From positions 1 through 64,000 of the forward strand of contig UQIN01000006.1 of NCBI GenBank assembly GCA_900541035.1: 64,000 nt of DNA. Direction: 5' to 3'. Source of the DNA: an uncultured Collinsella sp. GTDB lineage: Bacteria; Actinomycetota; Coriobacteriia; Coriobacteriales; Coriobacteriaceae. The translations under genes were made by a program, and so were the position numbers. Shown here piece after piece: positions 49,094 through 57,026 of the stretch (its first letter is position 1; each line of letters starts with the position of its first letter). The notes under the pieces are model-generated. The model made no database searches. It was given only the letters and a program-made list of their open reading frames with translations, and was not told where the DNA came from.

Positions 49094-49996
49094 ATGGATC
49101 GCAAAAAAGCAATCGCGCTCTCATTTTCCGTTCCCGTCGCATGGGGCTTTTCGTATCCCCTCATGAAGATCGGCATGGACAGCATGAACGCCACGAGCAT
49201 CGTCGCGTTGCGCTGCATCATCGCCTTTGTGGCCTGTCTGCTGCTCTTCCACAAGCGCGCGTTCCGCATCAACCGCGACCTTATGGTTCGTGCCGCTATC
49301 ATCGGCGCCATTATGGCAACCGAGCTCACCTGCATGTGCTTGGGCTCCAGCCTCACTTCTGCCTCCACTGCCGGCTTTTTGCAGAGCCTGACGGTCGTGA
49401 TCGTGCCGTTTGCCAACGCCGCCCTGCTGCGTCGCGCCCCCGAGCGCAAAGTGCTCGTCGGCACCGCCATCGTCACCTGCGGTATGTTGCTGCTCTCGGG
49501 CGCAGACTTTACCAGCCTGAATCCCGGCGCGATCATCATGCTGCTCTCGGCCTTTATCTATGCCAGCCACATTATCGTGGCCAAGCGCTTTGTCGAAGAA
49601 GTCGATCCGCTTGCTCTGGGCGTTTGGCAGCTGGGCTTCGGCGGCTTGTTCTCGGGCATCGCCGCATGCGTCTTTGGCGGTTTCACACTTCCCAGTACGC
49701 CCAGCGAGATCGTGGTCGTCGTCGCGCTCGCACTCATCTGCTCTGCCTACGGCTTTATCACCCAGACGCTCGTGCAGCCCCACGTACCCGCCGAGACCAC
49801 CGGCTTCGCCTTCTCGCTTGAGCCGGTCTGCTCCGCTGTCTTTTCGTTCTTCTTGGTTGGCGAGGTCCTGAGCCCCATCGCCTTCTTTGGCGCCGCCCTC
49901 ATCCTAACCGGCGTCATGGTGGCAACCGTCGAGCTTCCGCGCCTCCGCGCACATGAACAGGCTCGCATGGCAGGAGCGCCCGAGCACGTCTCGTAG
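49094..49996 (+). CDS. EamA/DMT-superfamily transporter
   Basis: A 300-residue transporter with two EamA repeats: FSVPVAWGFSYPLMKIGMD, LTSASTAGFLQSLTVVIVPF, ASHIIVAKRFVEEVDPLALG, and ETTGFAFSLEPVCSAVFSFFLVGEVLSPIAFFGAALILTG. AAAAGGAGTCCC precedes the ATG. It is divergent from a LysR gene, like the pair at 8007-9894. Such transporters usually export metabolites; the substrate is unknown. Confidence 0.85.
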   Translation: MDRKKAIALSFSVPVAWGFSYPLMKIGMDSMNATSIVALRCIIAFVACLLLFHKRAFRINRDLMVRAAIIGAIMATELTCMCLGSSLTSASTAGFLQSLTVVIVPFANAALLRRAPERKVLVGTAIVTCGMLLLSGADFTSLNPGAIIMLLSAFIYASHIIVAKRFVEEVDPLALGVWQLGFGGLFSGIAACVFGGFTLPSTPSEIVVVVALALICSAYGFITQTLVQPHVPAETTGFAFSLEPVCSAVFSFFLVGEVLSPIAFFGAALILTGVMVATVELPRLRAHEQARMAGAPEHVS

Positions 49997-50084
49997 ACCC
50001 CGCTCTTCATACAGCCGTGGCATAAAGGCAACCGGTGCGCCTTTACAATAGATGCCAACAGAGCATCTGCCATAAAGGAGCCCC

Positions 50085-50810
50085 ATGGACACCGCGACCC
50101 GCGACCGCAACATAGCAACTTGGTTGGGCGATGCGCCGCAGCCGGTACGTGACACTACGAACCAGCTGCTCGAGCGCATCGCCCTCTTGCGTGCCGAACA
50201 GACCATCTACCCGGCACAAGACGACATCCTCAATGCCCTCGCCTACACGCCGGCCGACCAGGTCAAGGTTGTCATCTTGGGTCAAGACCCCTATCACGGA
50301 CCCAACCAGGCCATGGGGCTGTCGTTCTCGGTCCCCGCAACGCAAACCAAGTTGCCGCCGAGCCTGCGCAACATCTATAAGGAACTCAAAGCCGATCTGG
50401 GTTGCCCCATCCCCGCCACGGGAGACTTGACACCATGGGCACAACAGGGCGTCCTGCTTCTCAACACTACGCTCACCGTGCGCGAACACGCCGCGAACTC
50501 GCACGCCAAACTAGGCTGGAGCACGCTCACCGACTACGTTATCGAACGCTGCTGCCAGCTGCCCCAGTCGGTCGTCTTTTTGGCATGGGGTCGCTTTGCC
50601 CAGCAGATGGTCGAAGGTAAACTCGCCGCGACCGGCGCGGGTAAGGCAACCAGCAAGTTCTGTCTGGCCTCCACGCACCCCTCGCCGCTTTCGGCCAATC
50701 GTGCCACGGCGGAACTCCCTGCCTTTATGGGATCGCGTCCCTTCTCCGCCGCCAATCGGCTACTCGAACAGCACGGCTCGCCCCCCGTCAACTGGACTTG
50801 CCTCGACTAA
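50085..50810 (+). CDS. ung: Uracil-DNA glycosylase
   Basis: A 241-residue family-1 uracil-DNA glycosylase. VKVVILGQDPYHGPNQAMGLSFSV holds the catalytic Asp and the water-activating loop, LLLNTTLTVREH is conserved, and HPSPLSA near residue 205 has the catalytic His. Length and motifs fit E. coli Ung (229). A bidirectional terminator follows. It removes uracil from DNA in base-excision repair. Confidence 0.95.
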   Translation: MDTATRDRNIATWLGDAPQPVRDTTNQLLERIALLRAEQTIYPAQDDILNALAYTPADQVKVVILGQDPYHGPNQAMGLSFSVPATQTKLPPSLRNIYKELKADLGCPIPATGDLTPWAQQGVLLLNTTLTVREHAANSHAKLGWSTLTDYVIERCCQLPQSVVFLAWGRFAQQMVEGKLAATGAGKATSKFCLASTHPSPLSANRATAELPAFMGSRPFSAANRLLEQHGSPPVNWTCLD

Positions 50811-50825
50811 AAATCGATATACCAA

Positions 50826-50859
50826 AAACGCGCCCGACGGCTTTCCATCGGGCGCGTTT
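50826..50859. terminator. Bidirectional terminator
   Basis: AAACGCGCCCGA (50826-50837) pairs with TCGGGCGCGTTT (50848-50859), with TTT tails on both sides, between the convergent ung and SDR genes. Confidence 0.8.
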
Positions 50860-50860
50860 C

Positions 50861-51541
50861 CTATTCGGGCCAAATAAATTGCGTGCGGCCGGCCTCGCCG
50901 CCATCGATTAGCAGACTCTGTCCGGTCATAAACCGGTTGGTCACGCCCACAAAGTAGATCCACTCGGCGATCTCTTGGGCGGTGGCCCAGCGCTTAAGCG
51001 GCGTGAGCTCCATAATCTGGTTCCACAGGTGTTCGTCTTCCATCACGCAACGGTTGAGCGGCGTGATAACGCCGCCCGGGTCCACACTGTTGGCGATGGC
51101 CTGCGGTGCCAGGCGGTTTGCAAGGTTCTTGGTGTAGGCGATAACGCCGCCCTTGCTGGCGGCATAGGCGGGAAACTCCGATCCCGTATGTCCGCTCGCC
51201 GACCCCACATTGACCACGGATTTGATAGCCGGCGCCGGCTTGGCGGCAAGCCCCTCCCCCACAAAGGCGTAGCGCTCGGTCACATTGATGGTGCCACACA
51301 GGTTAGCGGCGATGTCGTCGGCCGAATCCTGCGTACCGGCAACGTTCACGATTACCTGGGGTTCAAGGTCGCCTGGAAACGAGTCCGGCTCGCGGACATC
51401 AACGATCAGATGGCGGTAGCGCTCGTGTTCGATCGCCGCCGGCAGCAGATCAAAGCCCACGACCTCGTGACCCTCGTCCAAAAAGCGCTGCACGCACGCG
51501 GCTCCGATACCGCCCGAAGCGCCCGTGATCAAAACCCGCAT
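50861..51541 (-). CDS. Short-chain dehydrogenase/reductase
   Basis: A 226-residue NAD(P)-dependent oxidoreductase. GASGGIGAACVQRFLDEG is the nucleotide-binding motif, VNVAGT the NAG-like motif, and YAASKGGVIAYTKN holds the catalytic Tyr and Lys. It starts 9 bases after the queuosine-precursor transporter stop; AAGGAGC overlaps that stop, so the two genes are co-transcribed. It may reduce a precursor or be unrelated to queuosine. Confidence 0.85.
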   Translation of the reverse strand: MRVLITGASGGIGAACVQRFLDEGHEVVGFDLLPAAIEHERYRHLIVDVREPDSFPGDLEPQVIVNVAGTQDSADDIAANLCGTINVTERYAFVGEGLAAKPAPAIKSVVNVGSASGHTGSEFPAYAASKGGVIAYTKNLANRLAPQAIANSVDPGGVITPLNRCVMEDEHLWNQIMELTPLKRWATAQEIAEWIYFVGVTNRFMTGQSLLIDGGEAGRTQFIWPE

Positions 51542-51550
51542 ACTTGCTCC

Positions 51551-52273
51551 TTAGGCGGTTGCGTGGCGCTCGAGGTACTCGGAGCCCACGTTCTCGCGCT
51601 CCCAGCCGCGCACGACCTTGTAGCCCACGGGGCTCAGGAAGACCTCGCACAGCAGCTCGGCAACAGCACCGGTCAGCGAGCACATAAGGACCTGCACCCA
51701 GGTCCAACCAAAGAACGTGTGGCTCACCACAATGGCAAAGACCAGGTTGTCGATAAACTGGCCAACACCTGTGGACACATAGGAGCGGAAGGCGAAGCTC
51801 GCAAAGTTATTCTTTTTGAGCATACGGCCGAGCGACTGGTTGAGCGTGGAGTTAACCACGGCAGAAACGAGCATTGCCAGCGAAGAGCCCAGCACCACGT
51901 ACCAGGTGCCGCCAATGGTGGCGTTAAGGGCGGTGTTGACCTCGATCATGCCGGTGTCGTAGTAGGCGCCCCACATACCGGGCGTGAGCGAGCATGCCCA
52001 AAAGCACAGGCTCACGGCCAGGTTGACCAGCAGCGCGAGGATAGAGATTTTGATGGATGCCTTGGCGCCAAAGCGCTTGCAGATCATGTCCTGGCACAAA
52101 AACGAAACCCAGCTCACCACAAAGCCGCAATCGAGTGCCAGATACGGCAGGCTGATAAGCTCTTTGTTGGCCAGCAGGTTCATCATGATGACGCTCACGA
52201 AAAACAGCGAAACCGTTGCCGCGGGAATGCTCCGCAGCAGGACCTTGTAGTCCTCCATGACCTTCTTGATCAT
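51551..52273 (-). CDS. Queuosine-precursor transporter (VUT/YhhQ family)
   Basis: A 240-residue membrane protein of the former DUF165 family that imports preQ0/preQ1-type precursors. ISLPYLALDCGFVVSWVSFLCQDMICKRFGAKASIKIS and VGQFIDNLVFAIVVSHTFFGW are its conserved segments. AAAGGAGT lies 5 bases before the ATG at 52273 and is embedded in a probable preQ1 riboswitch, so expression should fall when preQ1 is abundant. No queuosine synthesis gene is adjacent, so this organism may rely on salvage. Confidence 0.85.
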   Translation of the reverse strand: MIKKVMEDYKVLLRSIPAATVSLFFVSVIMMNLLANKELISLPYLALDCGFVVSWVSFLCQDMICKRFGAKASIKISILALLVNLAVSLCFWACSLTPGMWGAYYDTGMIEVNTALNATIGGTWYVVLGSSLAMLVSAVVNSTLNQSLGRMLKKNNFASFAFRSYVSTGVGQFIDNLVFAIVVSHTFFGWTWVQVLMCSLTGAVAELLCEVFLSPVGYKVVRGWERENVGSEYLERHATA

Positions 52274-52278
52274 TATGT

Positions 52279-52330
52279 ACTCCTTTGGTTTTAGGTTTAA
52301 CGAGCAGGATATCGGACCCGAACTGCTCGG
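52279..52330 (-). promoter_or_regulatory. Probable preQ1 class I riboswitch
   Basis: Read on the minus strand, CGAGCAG and CTGCTCG (52301-52329) form a 7-bp hairpin whose loop carries GTTCGGGTCCGATA; the tail TTAAACCTAAAACCAAAGGAG leads directly into the ribosome binding site of a queuosine-precursor transporter. The short hairpin, A-rich tail and occluded Shine-Dalgarno match preQ1-I, although some loop positions differ from the consensus I know. Confidence 0.55.
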
Positions 52331-52393
52331 ACGCCCCGGTCTTGAGACGACGGTGGGTATGATAGCCGCTCACACGGCATCAGGCAAGCGAAC

Positions 52394-52423
52394 GGCGCGG
52401 CAGCCCCGCAGGGCCACCGCGCC
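52394..52423 (-). terminator. GC-rich hairpin after prfC
   Basis: GGCGCGG (52394-52400) and CCGCGCC (52417-52423) form a stem just after the RF3 stop codon on the minus strand. No T-run follows, so termination efficiency is uncertain. Confidence 0.5.
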
Positions 52424-52429
52424 GATGCG

Positions 52430-54043
52430 TTAAAAGGCCACGTTGCCAAACTCCGACAGGATAAGGTCGGGGTTGTGGTCGGTAGCCCAATCCACGTTCC
52501 ACGGGCTCGTGAACAGCAGTAGCTTACCGCCGCGCATGTCCTCGACGCGCAGCGTGTCGCGCGTGAGCGAAAGACCCGGGATATCGATGGTATCGGGGTC
52601 ATTCTGGATCCAGCGGATGTCCGTATAGGGCAGCGGCTGGCGACGAACCTCAACACGGTACTCGGCCTTGAGACGGCGCTCGAGCACCTCAAACTGCAGC
52701 ACGCCGACCACGCCCACGATGACGCTCTCCATGCCGGCACCCAGCTCGCGGAAGATTTGGATGGCGCCCTCCTGGGCAAGCTCCTCCATACCCTTGACGA
52801 ACTGCTTGCGCTTGAGCGTGTCGACCTGCGTAATGCGAGCAAACATCTCGGGGGCGAACGTCGGAATCTGCGGATACTGCACGTGGCGCTTGCCGGAGCA
52901 CACGGTGTCGCCGATGCTAAAGATACCCGGATCGAACAGGCCCACGATATCGCCCGCGTACGCCTCGTCCACGATGGCGCGATCGTCGGCCATCATCGAC
53001 GTGCCCGTGGCAAGCTTGAGCTTGCGGTTGCCCTGCACGTGGAAGGCATCCATGCCGCGCTCGAACTTGCCCGAGCAAATGCGCACAAAGGCGATGCGGT
53101 CGCGGTGGTTCTTGTCCATGTTGGCCTGGATCTTAAACACAAAGCCGCTAAAGTCGTCGCGGCAGGGATCGACCGGCTCGCTGGTGAGCGTATCGGTATA
53201 GGCGCGCGGCGTCGGGGCCAGACGCAGGAACTCCTTGAGGAAGGGCTCCACGCCAAAGTTGGTGAGCGCCGAGCCAAAGAACGCCGGGCTCAGCTTGCCG
53301 CAGGCCACAGCATCCAAGTCGAGCTCGTCGCCAGCGCCATCGAGCAGCTCGATGTCGTCCATCAGGTTCTTATGGTTCTCCTCGCCGATGAGCTCGTCCA
53401 TGGAAGGATCGCCCAGCTCGGCCTCGACCTCGGCGACCTTCTTGGTGGCGTTGGCGTGACCGTCGCCCTCGAAGGCGATAACGCGACGGGTCTGACGGTC
53501 GAACACGCCGCGGAAGTTGCGGCCGCTGCCGATCGGCCAGTTCATGGGATAGGTGTTGATGCCCAGAACATTCTCGATCTCTTCCATGAGCTCAAACGGA
53601 TCGCGAGCCTCGTGGTCGAGCTTGTTCACAAAGGTGAAGATGGGAATGTGGCGCAGCGTACAGACCTTAAAGAGCTTTTTGGTCTGGGCCTCGACGCCCT
53701 TGGCGCCGTCGATGACCATAACAGCAGCGTCGGCGGCCATAAGGGTACGGTAGGTATCCTCCGAGAAGTCCTGGTGGCCGGGGGTATCGAGGATGTTGAC
53801 GCAGGCGCCGTTGTAGGTGAACTGCAGCACCGAGGAGGTAACGGAAATACCGCGCTCCTTCTCGATGTCCATCCAGTCCGAGACGGCATGCTTGGCCGAG
53901 CTCTTGCCCTTGACCGAGCCGGCAGTCTGGATGCTGCCGGTATAGAGCAGCAGCTTCTCGGTAAGTGTGGTCTTACCGGCGTCCGGGTGGCTGATAATCG
54001 CGAATGTGCGGCGCGACGAGATTTCATCCGACAAGCTTGCCAT
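52430..54043 (-). CDS. prfC: Peptide chain release factor 3
   Basis: A 537-residue translational GTPase that recycles RF1/RF2 from the ribosome. SHPDAGKTTLTEKLLL is G1, ERGISVTSSV switch I, LDTPGHQDF G3 and FVNKLDHEARDPFELMEEIE G4. Domain II and III continue as in E. coli RF3 (529). AAAGGATCC lies 3 bases before the ATG at 54043. It is transcribed alone, divergent from the GntR operon, with the palindrome array in between. Confidence 0.93.
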   Translation of the reverse strand: MASLSDEISSRRTFAIISHPDAGKTTLTEKLLLYTGSIQTAGSVKGKSSAKHAVSDWMDIEKERGISVTSSVLQFTYNGACVNILDTPGHQDFSEDTYRTLMAADAAVMVIDGAKGVEAQTKKLFKVCTLRHIPIFTFVNKLDHEARDPFELMEEIENVLGINTYPMNWPIGSGRNFRGVFDRQTRRVIAFEGDGHANATKKVAEVEAELGDPSMDELIGEENHKNLMDDIELLDGAGDELDLDAVACGKLSPAFFGSALTNFGVEPFLKEFLRLAPTPRAYTDTLTSEPVDPCRDDFSGFVFKIQANMDKNHRDRIAFVRICSGKFERGMDAFHVQGNRKLKLATGTSMMADDRAIVDEAYAGDIVGLFDPGIFSIGDTVCSGKRHVQYPQIPTFAPEMFARITQVDTLKRKQFVKGMEELAQEGAIQIFRELGAGMESVIVGVVGVLQFEVLERRLKAEYRVEVRRQPLPYTDIRWIQNDPDTIDIPGLSLTRDTLRVEDMRGGKLLLFTSPWNVDWATDHNPDLILSEFGNVAF

Positions 54044-54187
54044 GCGGATCCTTTCTTGCATTAAGTGCATTACGTCGATGTAACCCTACTATTGTAGCCG
54101 CGAAATCTCGGCATAGGGCACCTATCAGGACAAATTCATCAGTTGGGGCCTAGGGTAGCAGTCGATGGCGACACTCCGCAGCAGTTT

Positions 54188-54485
54188 GTCTCGATCTGTA
54201 ACATCTAGACGGTTTTTGAACCTCTTCCTGTTACAGATTTAGACAAACAGGTGGGCGTCCCAGAAAGATCTCGATCTGTAACATCTAGCCACTCAAAACG
54301 GGTCCATCTGTTACAGATTGAGATATAAGGATAGACGGGTGGCCAATGTCTCGATCTGTAACATCTAGCAGCCAAAATCTTCTCCAGTTGTTACAGATTG
54401 AGACAACCAAGTGGGGCCCGCCAGCAAAATCTCAATCTGTAACAGGTAGCCGTCCAAATCGGTTCCAGATGTTACAGATTGAGAT
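54188..54485. repeat. Array of four 57-bp palindromes with 80-bp period
   Basis: Four units start at 54188, 54268, 54348 and 54429. Each has a left arm TCTCGATCTGTAACATCTAG (TCTCAATCTGTAACAGGTAG in the fourth) and a right arm TGTTACAGATTGAGA, separated by exactly 19 bases, giving 57 bases per unit. The linkers between units are 23, 23 and 24 bases and are not conserved. The 19-base loops share the tail form A-rich then C-rich (for example CCAAATCGGTTCCAG) but differ. Eight copies of the same 15-base half-site therefore lie in alternating orientation. The array is in the 552-base region between prfC and gntR. Confidence 0.85.
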
Positions 54486-54534
54486 GAATGAACGCGCTGA
54501 CAATCCGAATTTGTCTCTTGTGCAACTGTGCATA

Positions 54535-54568
54535 GTGTATATATACTGTGCTTACCGGTTATATACAC
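54535..54568. promoter_or_regulatory. Operator for the GntR/ABC operon
   Basis: GTGTATATA (54535-54543) and TATATACAC (54560-54568) form an inverted repeat with a 16-base centre. The site ends 27 bases before the gntR start and has the form of a YtrA-type GntR operator, so autoregulation is expected. Confidence 0.6.
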
Positions 54569-54595
54569 GTGTAGCCCATCAGCTAAGGAGCCGCT

Positions 54596-54976
54596 GTGGA
54601 CATCATCCTATCCAATTCGTGCGATAAGCCCATCTACGAGCAGATAACCTCGCAGGTCAAAGCTCAGATTTTATCGGGCACGCTCGCTGCGGGCGCCAAA
54701 CTCCCCAGCATCCGTGCACTCGCGAGCGATCTTGGCGTGAGCGTCATCACCACCAAGCGCGCCTACGCCGACCTGGAGCAGCTCGGGTTTATCTGCACCG
54801 TGCAGGGCAAGGGCTGTTTTGTCGCCGAGGGCAACCAGGAGCTTTTGCGCGAAAACCAGCTCTGCCATATCGAAGAGCTACTTGCGAAAGCGGCGAGCCA
54901 AGCCGAAACCCTGGGCGTCACGCGCGACAAACTGCACGAGATGCTCGACCTGGTGGCCCCCGAAACCATGCAGTAG
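54596..54976 (+). CDS. GntR-family regulator, YtrA subfamily
   Basis: A 126-residue repressor. GTG at 54596 has AAGGAG 5 bases upstream. Residues ~10-70 are the winged helix (PIYEQITSQVKAQILSGTLA, LPSIRALASDLGVSVITTKRAY). There is no effector-binding domain, only a short C-terminal dimerisation helix, which defines the YtrA group. These repressors usually control a neighbouring ABC exporter, here the next two genes. A YtrA-like operator lies directly upstream. Confidence 0.9.
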   Translation: MDIILSNSCDKPIYEQITSQVKAQILSGTLAAGAKLPSIRALASDLGVSVITTKRAYADLEQLGFICTVQGKGCFVAEGNQELLRENQLCHIEELLAKAASQAETLGVTRDKLHEMLDLVAPETMQ

Positions 54977-54999
54977 CCATCTGCAAGAAAGGCTATACC

Positions 55000-55881
55000 A
55001 TGCAAAACTTGCTAGAACTCAAAGGCATCTCACGCACTGTAAGCGACCGCTTTTCGCTGCGCGACGTCACGCTTGCCGTGGAGCCCGGCCAGATCGTCGG
55101 CTTTGTTGGTGCCAATGGTGCCGGCAAAACAACGACGATTCGCGCCGCGCTCGGGCTTATCAAGCTCGATGCCGGCGAGGTGCACCTGTTTGGGCAGCGC
55201 TGTGGCGCCGACGCGCCCGATGAGACACAGCGCTGCCTGCGCTCCCGCGTCGGTCTCGTCCTGGACACATGCCCCTTCCCCTCCACGCTCAAGGCGGGCC
55301 AGATCGAGGCACTCGTAGGCCCGGCGTACCCCACCTGGAGCCACGACACCTTCGCCAGCCTCATCGACCGATTTGGCTTGGATCCCAAGGCAAAGGTCAA
55401 GGACCTCTCCCGCGGCATGGGCATGAAGCTGCAGCTTGCCTGCGCGCTCAGCCACCAGGCCAAGCTGCTCGTTTTGGACGAAGCCACCGCGGGCCTCGAT
55501 CCCATGGCACGCGAGGAGCTGCTCGATGAGCTGCTCGCCTTTGTTTCCGACGGCCTGCACAGCGTGCTGCTCTCGAGCCATATTACGTCCGACCTCGATC
55601 GCGCCGCCGACCGCGTCATCTGCATCGATAACGGCTCGATTATTTTTGACCTGCCGCGCGAGGACATTACTGACCGCGCCGGCATCGCCCACTGTACCCA
55701 AGCACAGGCCGCCGAGCTTATGGCTTGCGTCGAAGGCGCCCGTGCCGTCCACCACGCCTATAGCGTGGACGTGCTCGTGCCCAACCGTCGCGAAACGCTC
55801 GAAGCCTTTCCCGAGATTCCCTGCGATCGGGCAACCATTGATGACTATCTGCGCCTCATGCTGAAAGGGGCTTCGAAATGA
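55000..55881 (+). CDS. ABC transporter ATP-binding protein
   Basis: A 293-residue ATPase. Walker A is GANGAGKTTTIRAAL, the signature motif LSRGMGMKLQLACAL is an unusual form of LSGGQ, and Walker B is LLVLDEATAGLDP, with H in LSSHI. It is of the YtrB/CcmA type that pairs with a small permease. AGAAAGG precedes the ATG. Its last 4 bases overlap the permease start. In YtrA-controlled systems this transporter responds to cell-envelope stress or exports a small molecule. Confidence 0.88.
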   Translation: MQNLLELKGISRTVSDRFSLRDVTLAVEPGQIVGFVGANGAGKTTTIRAALGLIKLDAGEVHLFGQRCGADAPDETQRCLRSRVGLVLDTCPFPSTLKAGQIEALVGPAYPTWSHDTFASLIDRFGLDPKAKVKDLSRGMGMKLQLACALSHQAKLLVLDEATAGLDPMAREELLDELLAFVSDGLHSVLLSSHITSDLDRAADRVICIDNGSIIFDLPREDITDRAGIAHCTQAQAAELMACVEGARAVHHAYSVDVLVPNRRETLEAFPEIPCDRATIDDYLRLMLKGASK

Positions 55882-56576
55882 AACGCGCCTTTATGTCCGA
55901 GCTCGCCATCGTTCGCACGCTCACCCCGAGCATCGCGGGCGTCGGCCTGTTCATCTTCGTCGTGCTAACCCTTGCCAACGCGTCGGATGGCGATTCCGGC
56001 ATGAGCGCCGGCGCCTGCGCGGTCAGCGCCATGTCGCCCATCATGGTCATGAGCTCGCTGGCCGGCTTCGACAATCAAAACGGATGGGAGCGCTATCGGG
56101 CAACGCTGCCTCTCACGCGCAAAGACATTATTTGCGCACGCTACCTGTGCATCGTTGTCTTCTCGGCCATCATGGCCTGCGCCGCCGTGCTTTTGAACAT
56201 CATCGCCCTTCCGTTCTTCAACAGCGCGGGCGTGGCCTCGACAGGACAAACCATCTTTGAGATCGCAATTGCCTCGGCAGCATCGATGCTCATCTCCCTC
56301 ATGATGGTGTTCTTGGCACAGCCGCTGTTCTTCCGATTTGGACACATGGAGGCACTGCGCCTATCCGTTGGCCTGTTTGCCCTACTCGGATGCCTTACCA
56401 TGGCAGCGCTGAGCTCCTCCAACCCCATCAGCAACTGGCTTATGTCGATTGCCGGGGCGAATCCCGATCCTGCCGTCCTTGGCTGTCTGTGTGCAGGAAT
56501 TGCCGTACTGGCGCTCGCACTATGTGTAATCAGCTGCGCTGTCAGCACCAAGGTTTATCGAGCACGCGATCTGTAA
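55878..56576 (+). CDS. ABC-2 type permease
   Basis: A 232-residue membrane protein with six predicted segments, of the ABC2_membrane_5-like type. ERYRATLPLTRKDIICARYL is a conserved cytoplasmic loop, and several hydrophobic helices follow (IVVFSAIMACAAVLLNIIALPF, VFLAQPLFFRFGHMEALR). The start overlaps the end of the ATPase gene (ATGA), so the two are translated together. It is the membrane partner of the preceding ATPase. Confidence 0.82.
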   Translation: MKRAFMSELAIVRTLTPSIAGVGLFIFVVLTLANASDGDSGMSAGACAVSAMSPIMVMSSLAGFDNQNGWERYRATLPLTRKDIICARYLCIVVFSAIMACAAVLLNIIALPFFNSAGVASTGQTIFEIAIASAASMLISLMMVFLAQPLFFRFGHMEALRLSVGLFALLGCLTMAALSSSNPISNWLMSIAGANPDPAVLGCLCAGIAVLALALCVISCAVSTKVYRARDL

Positions 56577-57026
56577 TCGACGGCTAAAAAAGCTTAGGTG
56601 GTACCCCGCTTATTTTTTCAATGTAACGAGGCGGCATAGCGTCACCACCGCCCTTCACAGCAGGCCGTCTAGTTCTTGGCAACCAAAAAGACACCGTCAG
56701 CATATCGAAGGTGAATACTTTTCCGAGAAGTGAACGAGTAAAAACAGTGCCCTGTAGCATCGACATTTTTAAGGACTCAATTCCTGCGGTTTTTGTCTAA
56801 GAATCCTGCAGTTTTGTTCGTAAAAAGTGTGTATGTTCCAGGGGTCCAGATTTACTCGTTCACTTCGCGGAAAACCATTCACCTTCGATTCGAGCCTTAA
56901 CCAAATGCCCTCTCGAACTATGGCCCCTGTCTCACCACAGCGATACCAAAGCTTCATGGCGGGGCGGTATCATCGGACGAGCGCCGTAAATCTGGCGCGG
57001 TCGTTCTTTGGGGAGGCATTTCACCC
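56577..57026. other. Gene-free region with a 50-bp inverted repeat
   Basis: A 450-base stretch between the ABC permease and an EamA gene. It carries the inverted repeat described separately (56705-56888). Two short minus-strand open frames (60 and 62 codons) lack ribosome binding sites and partly reflect the repeat arms, so I consider them non-coding. No promoter for the EamA gene was identified with confidence. Confidence 0.6.
56705..56888. repeat. Inverted repeat, ~50-bp arms
   Basis: The left arm (56705-56754) reads TCGAAGGTGAATACTTTTCC then GAGAAGTGAACGAGTAAA; the right arm (56839-56888), reverse complemented, reads TCGAAGGTGAATGGTTTTCC then GCGAAGTGAACGAGTAAA. About 40 of 50 positions agree. 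The centre is 84 bases. It may be the two ends of a small MITE-like element. Confidence 0.7.

Noticed and set aside
54188..54485. Possible CRISPR array
   Set aside because: Repeats alternate in orientation and form palindromes with fixed 19-base loops; CRISPR repeats are all in one direction with spacers of ~30 bases, and no cas gene is present.
54188..54485. Possible integron attC sites
   Set aside because: The arms lack the GTTRRRY/RYYYAAC boxes of attC sites, and there is no integron integrase.
56584..56957. Two small minus-strand reading frames (60 and 62 codons)
   Set aside because: They have no ribosome binding site, and the similar peptides come from the inverted repeat arms.
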